From the NCBI GenBank assembly GCA_036939975.1, contig JALLPB010000352.1:1-17128 (forward strand): 17,128 bases of DNA, in the 5' to 3' direction. Position numbers and translations under genes: made by a program. Below, piece by piece: positions 8,082-17,090 of this stretch. The notes under the pieces were generated by a model. It was not told the DNA's origin. It searched no databases and worked only from the letters and a program-made list of their open reading frames with translations. This DNA comes from Cyclostephanos tholiformis (lineage: Eukaryota; Bacillariophyta; Thalassiosirophyceae; Thalassiosirales; Thalassiosiraceae). Position 1 is the first letter of the stretch, and every line of letters begins with the position of its first letter.

Positions 8082-8640
8082 CTTTGCACCCAACAAAAAA
8101 TAACTGAAAATTGATTTAAACATGAAACTATGTAGGAATCCATACTAACTCTCCATTTTTTCTATCCTGGACATGTAGGAATAGGTATAAAATCAAGCCA
8201 GAGAGTGTATATTATTTCAAATAATTAATTTTTGTTTAAATAAAATAAATTATATTGAAGTGTTCTTACCCATCACACCTATAAAATTTATTTTATCAAG
8301 ATCCCAGATTGGTTCTTCAGAGGTGAAAACAATGTATTTGAATATACATGGTCATTTTGTGGCCAAATATTGAATTTAGACCCCATCAGCCCAAAGACGA
8401 CAAGGGTGCGCAACCACTGGTTTGTTCCTTGTGGATTGTCACGACTCCCTTCTTGACTGTACAGACTGGAAACTCCATATCTTCATTGTCACAGTCAACT
8501 TAAACATCCTCAAAAGAGAAACATGATGGGTCCCACCATCACCAATCCTTATGCAATGAAGACCAGGTCTGAGCCATCCCAGTCATTTAATTCTGGGGGA
8601 AGGAAGAATGATTCCTCTGACAATGTTAAAGACAGGAAGT
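8082..8640. other. Intergenic DNA, AT-rich then mixed composition
   Basis: 8082-8370 is AT-rich with nothing recognisable. From about 8380 the composition becomes less AT-rich and short frames look more protein-like, but no frame is long or has a motif. Confidence 0.4.
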
Positions 8641-8645
8641 AGACT

Positions 8646-9056
8646 ATGTTCCCATCACAAATCAAGCCATCAGCAACATCATGGAGGGTAAGGCACTTGG
8701 GAAGAAGATGGCATTACAGAGCAACATCACAAGGCTTTTTATCTCAAAGCTTTTCCCTCTGTAAACAATCATCATGTGTTTGCCAACAAACCCCAATCAA
8801 AGAGTGCCTCTATGGCTGCATGCCACCACAAAATTACATCAAGCATGTGATCCAGAATTGGGCCAAGGGCACTGAGATTTGCAATATGGAGGGCAGTGAT
8901 GAGAAGAATAGATTCCTAAGTTTTCATAAAAAGAATAAGTTAGGGAACAAATACATTCATCAGTATGTGCAATGTGTTGGTGATGTGTCAAAATGTTGCC
9001 AATTTTGGCTGGACATATTTGTCATGTCCAACATAAAAAACCCGACACATATTTAA
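8646..9056 (+). other. Open reading frame of 136 codons, unassigned
   Basis: The frame starts at an ATG and stops at 9056. It has several Cys, Lys and aromatic residues (for example NYIKHVIQNWAKGTEICNM). Another frame across the same bases is also open for long stretches, and no domain is recognised. It lies about 0.8 kb upstream of the integrase remnant on the same strand and might belong to the same decayed element. It could equally be chance. Confidence 0.2.
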
Positions 9057-9239
9057 GTACTTTCTTGTGACATTGTACATTTCTACATATGTAGGTACTT
9101 TTCCCCTTGTCATGCCCCATCCCACCCCCAAATCAAAATAATCATCTGCCAGCACCTCTGCCTCTTGTTGTGGCTTTATGCCCCTACCTCTCCCCACTCC
9201 CCTTTCCCCTCTCCCTCCCGTTTGGTTTGTTGTCATATT

Positions 9240-9500
9240 GACTCATCACTGCATCCTATTGCATCATCTTGTCACATCCCCCGCATTTTGTCATCACGTA
9301 TTGTCTTGTTGTCACATCTCCTCATTGCATTGTGTATAGTCTTGTAGCTGCGTCACATCTTTGCCTCTTATTTCACCTGCTTTGTTTGGTTAATTGTCAC
9401 ATTGAATCTTGTCAGTGCTGCATCCCCTTGCGCATATCGCCATCACATTGCATTTTGTCGTTGCAATGATTCGCATCTCTCCATCACATCCCATTGCATT
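9240..9500. repeat. Degenerate TTGTCACATC / CATTGCATTTTG array
   Basis: TTGTCACATC or ATCACATC recurs near 9269, 9309, 9394, 9440 and 9480, usually followed within 10-20 bases by CATTGCAT or GCATTTTGTC. The period is irregular (about 30-45 bp). It looks like an old satellite. The surrounding 9057-9635 shows no gene. Confidence 0.55.
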
Positions 9501-9860
9501 TTGCACCGCCGCTGTTGCCAAATGCTGCTGCTGCAACCCCTAATGGCCACTAAACACCTCCCACAAAATCCGCCATGCCGCTGCCACCCCCCAACAACAC
9601 CGCTGCATTGCAATATTTGATTGTTGTGTGTTGATTTAGTCTAAAAAATAGTACTCAAAGTAGTTTTTTGCTAGCATTTGCCAACATGGTGCAAACATAT
9701 CAGCAGTCAACAAAATTGTCGTGTCAAGTTGGCACCTGTGGCAACACATCATTTTGGCATGATATTGCCGACATGTTGACTGACATGTCAGCAACATGTT
9801 GGTACCAATAACAAATGTCTGTGTTTTGGGGGGTCTGGCCGGCATGTGGACATCCAACAT

Positions 9861-10780
9861 TTAACAACTAAGGTATTGAGAAGGTGTGAGGCCAAGAAGG
9901 AGACTCCCCACTTGACTGAGCCAGGCCAGATAGTTGTATCTAGGGAGGATTTTTTCGATGCATTCAATGAGTGGCATCAACATAGTGGTCACCATGGTCA
10001 AGAAAGGACATGAGAATACTGCCACACCAAGTATTGGAATGTCACTCGGGACCATTTCAAGCATTACTACATGACCTGCTTCACATGCTTTAAGAATAAT
10101 CCAGTTACAACAAAGATTAAAGGGTATATCAAGCCAATCTTCTCAAAGAACTTCAGGGACAGATTCCAAATTGATCTCATTGACTTTCACAAGCTCAGGA
10201 AATGTGATCCATTTAGTGTCTTAATGAAGTGGGTGATGACCCTCAAGGATCATGCCACTGGTCTGACCTATATCTCTTTTGCCAAGAAAACAGTCAAATT
10301 AGATTGCCCACAAACTCCAAGAGATAATTGGCTTCATTGAGTATCCAAAAATCCATACTGATAATGGAAAGGAATTCACTGCTAAGCGTGTCCTTGGGTT
10401 CCTCCGGAATCTAATCCAAACATTGTTTCTGTTACTGGTAGGTCAAGACGTCCTTGCAACCAAGAATCAATGGAAAATGTGAATAAGTTGGTGACAACAG
10501 TTCTTGGAACTGTGCTTGCAGGGCAAAGATTGGCTGGTCACAATCCCAACTGGACTGAAGTCTTGGGGGTGTGGCTGCTGCCATCAATTCGCAGTGTGGG
10601 TGAGGCAAGAATGATGTCTCTGCATACAAAGCTGTCTATGGAGACAAAATTGTCCACCCCATGGCTTGCTCAAAAACTGAGGCATGCAGGTGCTGGGCAG
10701 TGTCCAAGTGCATCAAGGTTACTAACAAGCCTGAGTTCGAACAATTTTGCAGAGAGAACTACTCCATTGCTAAACAGTGA
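9861..10780 (+). pseudogene. Retroviral-type DDE integrase of a Gypsy/Ginger/KRBA2-like element, broken
   Basis: Integrases of this kind join element ends to host DNA. The order is as expected: a lead-in (REDFFDAFNEWHQHSGHHG), an HHCC zinc finger (His near 9990-9995, CFTC at 10077-10088), then the catalytic core with FQIDLIDF (first Asp 10173-10175), KIHTDNGKEFTAKR (second Asp 10360-10362) and ESMENVNKL (Glu 10473-10475). The second Asp-to-Glu distance is about 37 residues, close to the D35E spacing. NPNWTEVLG and NDVSAYKAVYG follow, the usual end of the core. The frame is broken: TGA at 10011-10013, frameshifts near 10308, 10412 and 10565, TGA at 10601-10603 where family context suggests Arg, and a final stop at 10778. 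I see no reverse transcriptase upstream, so it is a fragment, or a DNA transposon that never had one. Confidence 0.82.
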
Positions 10781-10909
10781 CAACATAATAGCTGTAGTAA
10801 ATAGGTGATTACTTATTTATGAGTGAAAGCTATTAGGTTGTTGCTTTGAAAACCTTCTGAGAGAGAATTTAAATTTTCTCTCTTCTCTAAAATTTGCTGT
10901 GCTAGCTCT

Positions 10910-11764
10910 CGTAGTCTAGCTTGTCTAACATCCATTGTTGATGACAATTAAGACAACAAGAGTGTGGGAGATTTCAAAGATGAATTTTACCAAGGATGAT
11001 GATGGTTATTTCTCCAATGACAAACCCCTTCCTGATGAGAATAATTAAGTATCCGATAAGTGGTTATTGAACCATCTCATGGATGACACTTCTACTGTTG
11101 CTTCCAATAAGTCATCTGGCAGACCTGGGAAGATGTCTATGGTGCATGCTTGAACTAAAGAGAACATAGAGATGGAGGAAGAGATCCCTTTAGAAATGTT
11201 GGTGGACTGGAGCCAACCGTTGAGGATGATGTGGTGCCAACGCCACCAGCAGAGCATCCTCCTGCTCTTCTCTGCACCAACAGTTTCAAGCCAACAGTTG
11301 AGGATGATGTGGTGCCAACATCACCAGCAGAGCATCCTCCTGCTCTTCTCCACACCAACCATTTCAAAGCTACCAAAAGCTGAGGCAATGAACCTCCCTA
11401 AAATAGCTGGCTAGAGTTGATTGATCAGAACAGGGGCAAGAGACCTCTTCAACTATCTGAAGTTTTATGCGCTGGGTTAAACAAGGATTTCCCCATAGTT
11501 TACTGTACAGAGCCATCAGACCAATTTAACAATGACCGCTATTGGGGGCCCTGTATTTTGAAGAAGATAGGTTGGGAGCGGTATGAGGTGTTGGATGCCA
11601 ACAAATACCTGAAGTTAGTAAAGGTGATCTTGATTTTACTGGTGAGGATGGACTTAAGTATGGGTGTTTCTACTCTACTGCCATCAGAGCAGGGCCTTTC
11701 GATGTGCAATGAGATGCAATTGGCAAACAATGACCACCCAAAAACATCTCTCCCCTGGTTTTGA
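10910..11764 (+). pseudogene. C-terminal extension of the integrase polyprotein, decayed
   Basis: After the integrase stop, coding-like sequence continues on the same strand: an acidic linker (KDDDGYFSNDKPLPDENN, SDKWLLNHLMDDTSTVASN), a duplicated Pro/Glu-rich unit, and a tail ELIDQNRGKRPLQLSEVL ... DRYWGPCILKKIGWERYEV. Stops occur after PDENN and after SMVHA. I do not recognise the tail as a named domain. It sits where many integrases have a small beta-barrel or target-binding region. The assignment to the same element rests on strand, spacing and similar decay. Sequence to 11973 remains open in one frame but is not recognisable. Confidence 0.45.
11211..11366 (+). repeat. 78-bp (26-aa) tandem duplication
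   Basis: Copies at 11211-11288 and 11289-11366 both begin AGCCAAC.GTTGAGGATGA and run through CAGAGCATCCTCCTGCTCTTC, with only a few differences. In the frame of the integrase extension they encode TVEDDVVPTPPAEHPPALL twice. The length is a multiple of three. Confidence 0.92.
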
Positions 11765-12011
11765 GGTGTGGTCATTGTGAGGGAGCCATCCCATTTGTAG
11801 CGGGACTACTCCTAATGACCAATGCAAAAACCAGCCTCGATAGAAACCAGGGCATGTCTGTCCCTTGTCCCCTTAAGCTTAAACACAACAAACAGGGTTT
11901 GAGCTCTGAAGCTCTGGTCCCTCCTCATGATGGCCTCCTCATTCCTGCAGGTGTGAAAAGGGAAGTGTCATAGATATAAGAGAGGTAAAGCTTGTGCTGG
12001 GGCTGGACCAA
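11765..12011. other. Junction between two convergent element remnants
   Basis: The plus-strand integrase element fades out here and the minus-strand recombinase ends at 12015. I see no terminal repeat or gene I can support, although a plus frame is open from 11761 to 11973. Confidence 0.4.
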
Positions 12012-12257
12012 TTCCTAATTATCAGTTTGCTCTTTGCCCAGTCCTGGTTGGCCCAGATTGATGCCTGCACCATCTTCTGTCCCAGCATCATGCTGGCCAA
12101 GCTGCCATATTCCTTCATTCCTTGGCCATGTGATGTAGTGGAAGTGTGTCAAAAAGTTTTGAATGGAAAGCATTGAAGTCAAAACATTAAAAGTGAATTC
12201 CTTGATTTGCTTCCTGATGTAGTTCATGAAAGCAGTGCTTGACCAGTGCCCAATGAG

Positions 12258-12688
12258 GTTGAAAGAATTTAGAATGGAGAGAGAGGGTTGTGGTTGTATT
12301 GTTTTTTTGCTAGACAAGTGTTAGTACTAATAAAACCGTAGATGGAATAAGATTTACCAGATTAGTTACAATTAACCATGCCAAGTTTGTGCCAAGTTTG
12401 TTTTTTGCCAAGTTCAAACTTGGCAGCCAGAAAACCTTTTAGTCATAATATGTTTTCTATAAATTTCTCCATTAATGCCAGCCAACTTCAAATTTGGCTG
12501 CCAAGTCTGAAGTTGGTAGTACTTTGCCAAGTTGAAGAAACATGAAAATTCGAGTACAGACTAGTGGGCATGTTTCTCAACATGCATTTGACTCCAAAAA
12601 AAGAACAAGACGGAACTCCATAGCAAAAGAGTCCAAAAGCCACCGCCATCCTCACACACACAAAAATCACATCCCCAATTCCCTCAAC
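12258..12688. mobile_element. MITE-like insertion (431 bp) in the recombinase
   Basis: It is flanked by CCCAATGAG (12249-12257) and TCCAATGAG (12689-12697), 8 of 9 bases the same. The ends are inverted: GTTGAAAGAATTTAGAATG at the left, and on the opposite strand GTTGAGGGAATTGGGGATG at the right, 14 of 19 matching. It has no coding capacity. Removing the element plus one target copy fuses the two recombinase halves in frame as MLIGHWSS. A 9-bp duplication and G-starting termini suggest a Mutator-like origin. If the duplication is counted as 8 bp, a hAT origin is possible. GT...AG boundaries are lacking, so an intron is unlikely. Confidence 0.85.
12378..12532. repeat. CCAAGTTTG inverted-repeat core of the MITE
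   Basis: GCCAAGTT and its complement AACTTGGC recur about eight times. One pair forms an 8-bp hairpin with a 2-base loop (GCCAAGTTCAAACTTGGC, near 12407). CAAACTTGGCAGCCA (near 12415) pairs with TGGCTGCCAAGTCTG (near 12496) at 14 of 15 bases. The interior could fold into a compound stem. Confidence 0.75.
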
Positions 12689-13485
12689 TCCAATGAGCAT
12701 GGTGGCAAAAAAGGGTACTCTGCTAAGATTTATGACCATTGCTGCGCCGGCACGGATGGAGTGGGTTCCAACTTTGTTGTGGTAGATGCAAAGTTTGGCC
12801 TCACCAACTGCCAACTGCCACAATGCCATTGCAGAGTGTGTTCTTGATGATATTGTTTGTGATGTGTTTGAGGCAAACTCATGCCCAGATGGCAGAGAAG
12901 GGTGTAGTTGGAGTGGCTCCTTTGTAGCCAGAGATGCAATGTACGATCACGGCCCTTTGAAGGACAGGGCATAGGACTTTGTCATAAGTCTTTCATTGGA
13001 TGATCAAGACATTTTTTGTCCATTTTTTTAGAGATGAAATGATGGAGACGTGATTGGCCATCAAAAGCATTTCTGATTGCAATTGGGGGATTTTAATGTG
13101 TTTTTGTAGATAGTTATGTTAGGTAACGTCTGGATTTTGGTTTGCTTCTCATCCGGATAGGGGACCTGGAGTTATTCACATGACCCACATGCAAAGAAAA
13201 AATGTGCCAATGATAAGTTGGCATGTCACCTGTTGCAGTTCTGTCATGTTTGCCTGCAAGATGAGAGATATGAAACAAACTGGGATTGCTTTTTGTTGGA
13301 TCTTCTTGGGGTCATTGAGCTTGCATGACCTGTATTGGTGGGTTAGGTTCCAATCAATGTTTCCATGTAAGTCATTGGATGGGTTGGGGCACCCAAGCCT
13401 CCTGAAGGCCACTGCAACATGATTGATGGTACCAAGGACTGTTTCAGAAGCCAAGGGAGCATCAGCTGGTTGCAAAAATTGTCCT

Positions 13486-14913
13486 TCACACATAACCATG
13501 ACAAAACAATGAGGATGTGTGGCTGCTGGGTTCAGGAGATTTGCTTGAGGAAGATGTCATTTGCAAGTCCTGTGGACTCACAGTATTCTTTCCATCTCTG
13601 CCACAACCGAGAGTGGTTGGTTTGTGCTCCTCATTGTACTTCTCCTTTACAGGCAATCTCTGCAGAAGCAAGGTCACAAAGGAGGAGATTTTGTTGGATA
13701 GGCGTACAATTTTGAAAGTACTTGGTACCTGTGAGGTGACATGGGGAAAAAAGATTTGTGTGAGTACCTTGTCTGTCCTGTCCCAGTCATGGCAAAAGTG
13801 TGTCCACTACTTGGTTCTTGCTTCCCACAAACTACTGGCTATATTCTCTCTAATGCCAAGTTCCATGAAACAAGTTTAGTGTGACTGTGCAAATTTGATG
13901 TGGATGGATGTTTGGATGCCATTGTTGTCTTGTACAGCGGGTCCAGCCTTCTGAAGTTGTGCTATTGGTCATAGATAGTAAGCAGTCACCGTGCTTGAGC
14001 TGACCAGCAACAATGTCAACCCAAGGTGAGATGATGCTGGCAAGATGCTTGAGGGGATTGTTGGATGTGCTGAATTTTAGGGCATCATCAATGGGGAAAC
14101 GCCATGCAAAGCCCCCATTGCTGTAGCCGCCTGGGCTGGAGTCCCATCTGAACACGTGGGTGGGGTGCCTGAAAGCTATCTGATTCATGTTGATCCAGTT
14201 GCATGCTCTGACTAAAAATCAATCATTCATCAGCCACAGGTTGTTGAGGCAGATGGTCATGATGTGGGTGGTGCATTGGCTTTGTCATTTTGATCATAGG
14301 AGAATTTTGCAAAGTTGACTGAGGAAATGGTGGACAAATGGGATGATCATTGAGACTTGCATGAGCCTTCCAATTGTTGTGTTGAAATCTTTTGTCATTG
14401 TCATCTTGTTATCCATCATTTTTGATATTGCTGCTGATCGCACCATGTACTTGTCAATGGGGAGGGAGATCGTCAGGCGCCAGAAGTCCCACATCCAACC
14501 AAGTATCATCTTCATTTCTTCCAGCCTGCCTTCCATGGATAACTATGTAGGGCTGCCATGTTGTGTTGGGGGATTGGCTTGTCATTGGCAACACAGCGGG
14601 AGCATGCATTGATGGTGAGGAGAAGGGCAGCTTCTGAACGGGTCACTGATAGAATCCATGGTCTTGGGCCCATCTCCCATCAAACTAATGACAACAGCAG
14701 AAAAGGGCACCTGCCTGTGCATTATGGCATCAAAAAGATCTCAGACCACATTGGGCATATGACCAGCTTTGTTGCCATAATCGTCTCACCTACAATTTGC
14801 ACAAGGACATGACATTGATGGACATAGTTCAATGATGGATTTCTTTTAGGCTCTTTACCAGGGAGCGTGGCAAATAAAGTACCAATGCTAGATGGGACTG
14901 TAGAAGGTGGCAA
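13486..14913 (-). pseudogene. Reverse transcriptase / RNase H of the DIRS-like element, broken
   Basis: Minus strand. From about 14640 it reads AALLLTINACSRCVANDKPI, then EGRLEEMKMILGWMWDF and TISLPIDKYM, the thumb/connection pattern of DIRS-like RTs. IGRLMQVSMIIPFVHHFLS follows. After two stops the same frame gives RHPTHVFRWDSSPGGYSN, GGFAWRFPIDDALKF, SIISPWVDIVAGQLKHGDC and LLSMTNSTTSEGW, which I read as RNase H. Relatives usually have Asp in place of Asn in SMTNST, so an active-site residue may be lost (from memory). The tail KNQVVDTL, HDWDRTDKVLTQIF, LLLQRLPVKEKYNEEH and LGCGRDGKNT runs to 13486 in a second frame, overlapping the recombinase start by about 130 bp. Around 14800 QIVGETIMATKLV may mark the polymerase box, but the paired Asp is absent. 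Confidence 0.75.
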
Positions 14914-15019
14914 TCAATTTACCAGAAGCTCACAGCAGACTTCAGTTACCCATAAAAGCCAACTTGCACCACACCTGCGGCAGATCTTTACTTCAAGTTT
15001 CAAACTGTACTTGCTAGTA

Positions 15020-15990
15020 ATAAACTGTTTCAACCAGGTGATCTTCTTGAGATTGATGCGCTTTAAGCACAAGGGTGAGCTCATCCTTCAAGCATGCCTT
15101 CTCCTCCATCTCTATCCTGAATTTCTCCAAGTTCTTTTAGGTTAAACACAACTTCCTTGATTCCTTGCTGCTTGCATATCTTACTTTGAGCTCTTCACTT
15201 CATCAGCCAGCTTGTAGTTCATCCATTCAATAGCCTGGATCTTTTTTGAATTTGATTTTCCATGGCAGATGACTTGTCAAGCTGTTGTTGCATGACATGA
15301 TGCAGGTGCGCCTGCTCATTGCAAGTTGGCTCTTGGAGATTGAATCAAGATCTGCAAGTCATTTTTGCCACATGGAACACTTATCATAAAGCTTCTGTGA
15401 AATCATAATCATGTTCATCAGTACTTGTTGATACTTCTTGTTGGATTTATCTACAAGTATTTTCATTGCTGATTCATGCTCATGCTCATGCTTGTTGAGT
15501 TTGGCTTGACTTGAATACTCTCTCTTCATGAATCTTGGCAGATGAATGTGCATGCCACTGCAATAATTTGCTGATCAGCCTCATTGATCTTCACATTTGC
15601 ATAATTTATCATTTCCACTACCTCTTTAGGTAGTTTGTGATTGTTTTGCTGGTTGATCATCTTGTTGAAAGTGCAGTGCTCACATAAATATCCTGCAATA
15701 TTTGATTGTTATTCTTCTCCTGAAGTCTTCTTTGCTTCGTTGCTTCATTGTTATAGTCTGAAGGCATGCCCTCAGGTTATGGCATTCCATCCTCACCTTG
15801 GATAAAGGACTCCTTGCCTTGACTGGAGCACATTGACTTGCACTTTTATGTTGTGTTCTTCTCAAAAGGCATGATAGTTGAAACTGGACAAATTCTGATC
15901 TGTCCCAGTAGATCTCTTCTCAAGCATCCATGTGAACTTCCACTTATGCTTCTTGAGGCCCCTCATCTTTCTTGCCATCAATAACTCTGA
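15020..15990 (-). pseudogene. Decayed coiled-coil protein, possible Gag
   Basis: Minus-strand, protein-like stretches follow one another across frames: GLKKHKWKFTWMLEKRSTGT, MPSDYNNEATKQRRLQEKNN, INYANVKINEADQQII, YSSQAKLNKHEHEHESAMK, ILVDKSNKKYQQVLMNMIM, ELADLDSISKSQLA and EEKACLKDELTLVLKAHQSQ. They are helical, Lys/Glu/Gln-rich and coiled-coil-like, with several stops. No zinc finger or enzyme motif is seen. It lies directly upstream of the RT-RNase H remnant on the same strand, where the Gag of a DIRS-like element belongs. It could instead be an unrelated host pseudogene. Confidence 0.4.
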
Positions 15991-16022
15991 TTCCGGATGA
16001 TTCATGTGATTGCCGCCCCTCC

Positions 16023-16137
16023 CACCTCAGGGGGGATGGAGGAGGGTTCCCTGCCCCCCCAGGACAATTCCCCAGCTCTTCAACTTCAAGGGAGGATGGG
16101 GGATGGTTTGTAGGCTCCTCAAGATGATTCGGCGGGT
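16023..16137. repeat. Two imperfect copies of a unit of about 60 bp
   Basis: CCTCAGGGGGGATGGAGGA (about 16023) and CTTCAAGGGAGGATGGGGGA (about 16082) each begin a G-rich then CT-rich unit. They are diverged. An overlapping minus-strand frame gives related Pro/Glu-rich peptides from both (for example GNPPPSPLRWE and TNHPPSSLEVE). Confidence 0.5.
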
Positions 16138-16262
16138 CTACAATGACAATGACAATTACGACAACAATGACAATGATGACGATGATGATGGTGACAACAA
16201 TGACAATGACAATTGATGACAAAGATGATGAGGACAACAAAGATGAAGATGATTACAATATG
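16138..16262. repeat. GAC/AAT/GAT-rich simple repeat
   Basis: Irregular runs of GACAAT, GACAAC and GATGAT give Asp/Asn-like codons in every translation. It is a degraded microsatellite. The open frames across it are artefacts of composition. Confidence 0.85.
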
Positions 16263-16518
16263 ATTACTATTATGTTGACAAAGATGACAAAGGACATCAG
16301 CAATGAAACCTTCCTACCACAATCTTTGCTATTGTCATCCCCACCCCATTCATTCCCACACATTATCACCAACATACTTTATCAATGACAACAAACAAAT
16401 ATGTACCCCCCCCCTCAACAATGAAACCAACACAACCTCTCCTATCACATTTGTTGCCTCACATTGTCACCAATGCAGCTTGATGACAACAACAACAACA
16501 ACAAATCAACAATGTCCC
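16263..16518. other. CA/AC-rich spacer
   Basis: No gene is seen. It contains an eight-base C run near 16406 and a short (ACA)n repeat at about 16485-16504. Confidence 0.5.
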
Positions 16519-16975
16519 TCCATCAGAAACAGAACAATGCCCCATGTTATCTTGGAATTTTGTTAAATGGGACAAAATCCTTTAAATAGACTTATATTTT
16601 GCTTTTCTCCTTTGTATTTATGTATATTACCTGAATATTGCATAGATTGGAATTTTTTGATTTTTCTTATTTTGCAACAGCTTCTATGCCCCAGAAGAGA
16701 AATCCCTTGTCTATGTGTTGTGATATGTAAAAATAAAGAAAATATTAGTTTTCAACTCACTTTTCTTCCTTTTTCTTTTTTCTTCTACTGTAGTCCTATG
16801 CACATATATGCACATAGCTGATAAAAATCTAATGATTTTGGCAATTCATGTCTAATTGAATCAAATAGCTTCTTAGAAACCAATGGGGAACATGCAGTCT
16901 TTTTTATGCAAAATCCCCACATATGTAGGAGTGAAAATGAAAGAATAAAATTGGAGTCTACTTATAATATTAAGG
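16519..16975. repeat. Diverged long repeat, copy 2
   Basis: This is the partner of 6641-7010 in the same orientation. Shared blocks in order: CATCAGAAACAGAACAA (16520), AAATCCC (about 16700), TTGTGATA and AAAATAAA (about 16719-16738), TACTGTAGTCC (about 16785), ATGCAGTCTTTTTTAT (16892-16907) and AATTGGAGTCTA (about 16950). The gaps differ, including about 50 extra bases near 16640. No ORF is supported. Confidence 0.65.
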
Positions 16976-17065
16976 GAGGTCTATTCACTTACGTGTTGTT
17001 ACAAAAAACCCGTTTCACTGCTCCAACAAAAAAAAAGAAATAATTCACGAACACATTAAAAAAAT

Positions 17066-17090
17066 GAATTTTGTGAGCATCACAAAATTC
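17066..17090. repeat. 10-bp perfect inverted repeat
   Basis: GAATTTTGTG (17066-17075), loop AGCAT, CACAAAATTC (17081-17090). It is AT-rich and could be a chance palindrome or the edge of a foldback element that continues beyond the window. Confidence 0.7.

Larger units (their letters stand above)
12015..13614 (-). pseudogene. Tyrosine recombinase of the DIRS-like element, interrupted
   Basis: The protein would circularise and integrate element DNA through a tyrosine nucleophile. On the minus strand it starts inside the RT-RNase H tail with SRLWQRWKEYCESTGLANDI. The core-binding part follows (LGTINHVAVAFRRLGCPNPS, DPKKIQQKAIPVC, QQVTCQLIIGTFF). The catalytic part has VGEAKLCIYHNKVGTHSIRAG (HxxR box, codons at 12746-12763), then after a break IGHWSSTAFMNYIRKQ, giving the second His/Trp (12237-12251) and the Tyr (codon 12219-12221). 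The first catalytic Arg is not certain. The gene has stops and frameshifts between 13000 and 13500. It is split between HSIRAG and HWSS by a 431-bp insertion, outside which the frame resumes exactly. It ends at a stop at 12015. Confidence 0.85.
12015..14913 (-). mobile_element. DIRS-like tyrosine-recombinase retrotransposon, degenerate
   Basis: Minus-strand order: reverse transcriptase end, RNase H, then a tyrosine recombinase in an overlapping frame. This combination is the hallmark of the DIRS-like order, which uses a tyrosine recombinase instead of a DDE integrase. Several frameshifts and stops and a nested insertion show it is dead. The polymerase core with a clear YxDD is not recognisable, and I could not find terminal repeats, so the outer limits are unknown. 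A coiled-coil frame further upstream (15990-15020) may be its Gag. Confidence 0.75.

Noticed and set aside
9740..9815. Clustered ACATGTTG / GACATGTC palindromes as operators
   Set aside because: They are short, irregular and not beside a promoter. TG/CA-rich decayed DNA produces such palindromes easily.
10858..10885. GAGAGAATTTAAATTTTCTCTC near-palindrome as a terminator
   Set aside because: It lies inside a decayed eukaryotic element remnant. An AT/GA-rich palindrome of this kind is likely chance.
12258..12688. Reading the recombinase interruption as a spliceosomal intron
   Set aside because: On the minus strand there is no AG acceptor at the rejoining point, while a near-perfect target duplication and inverted ends are present.
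12015..12829. A phage integrase or Crypton DNA transposon instead of a retroelement
   Set aside because: RT-RNase H remnants lie directly upstream on the same strand in overlapping frames, which fits a DIRS-like element better. A Crypton would have no RT.
16010..16388. ORFs of Asp/Asn/Thr/Met repeats on both strands
   Set aside because: They are translations of a GAC/AAT microsatellite.
6641..16975. Calling the long diverged repeat pair LTRs of one 10-kb element
   Set aside because: I could not find clean TG...CA ends or a target duplication, and the enclosed remnants run in opposite directions. Kept as an open possibility only.
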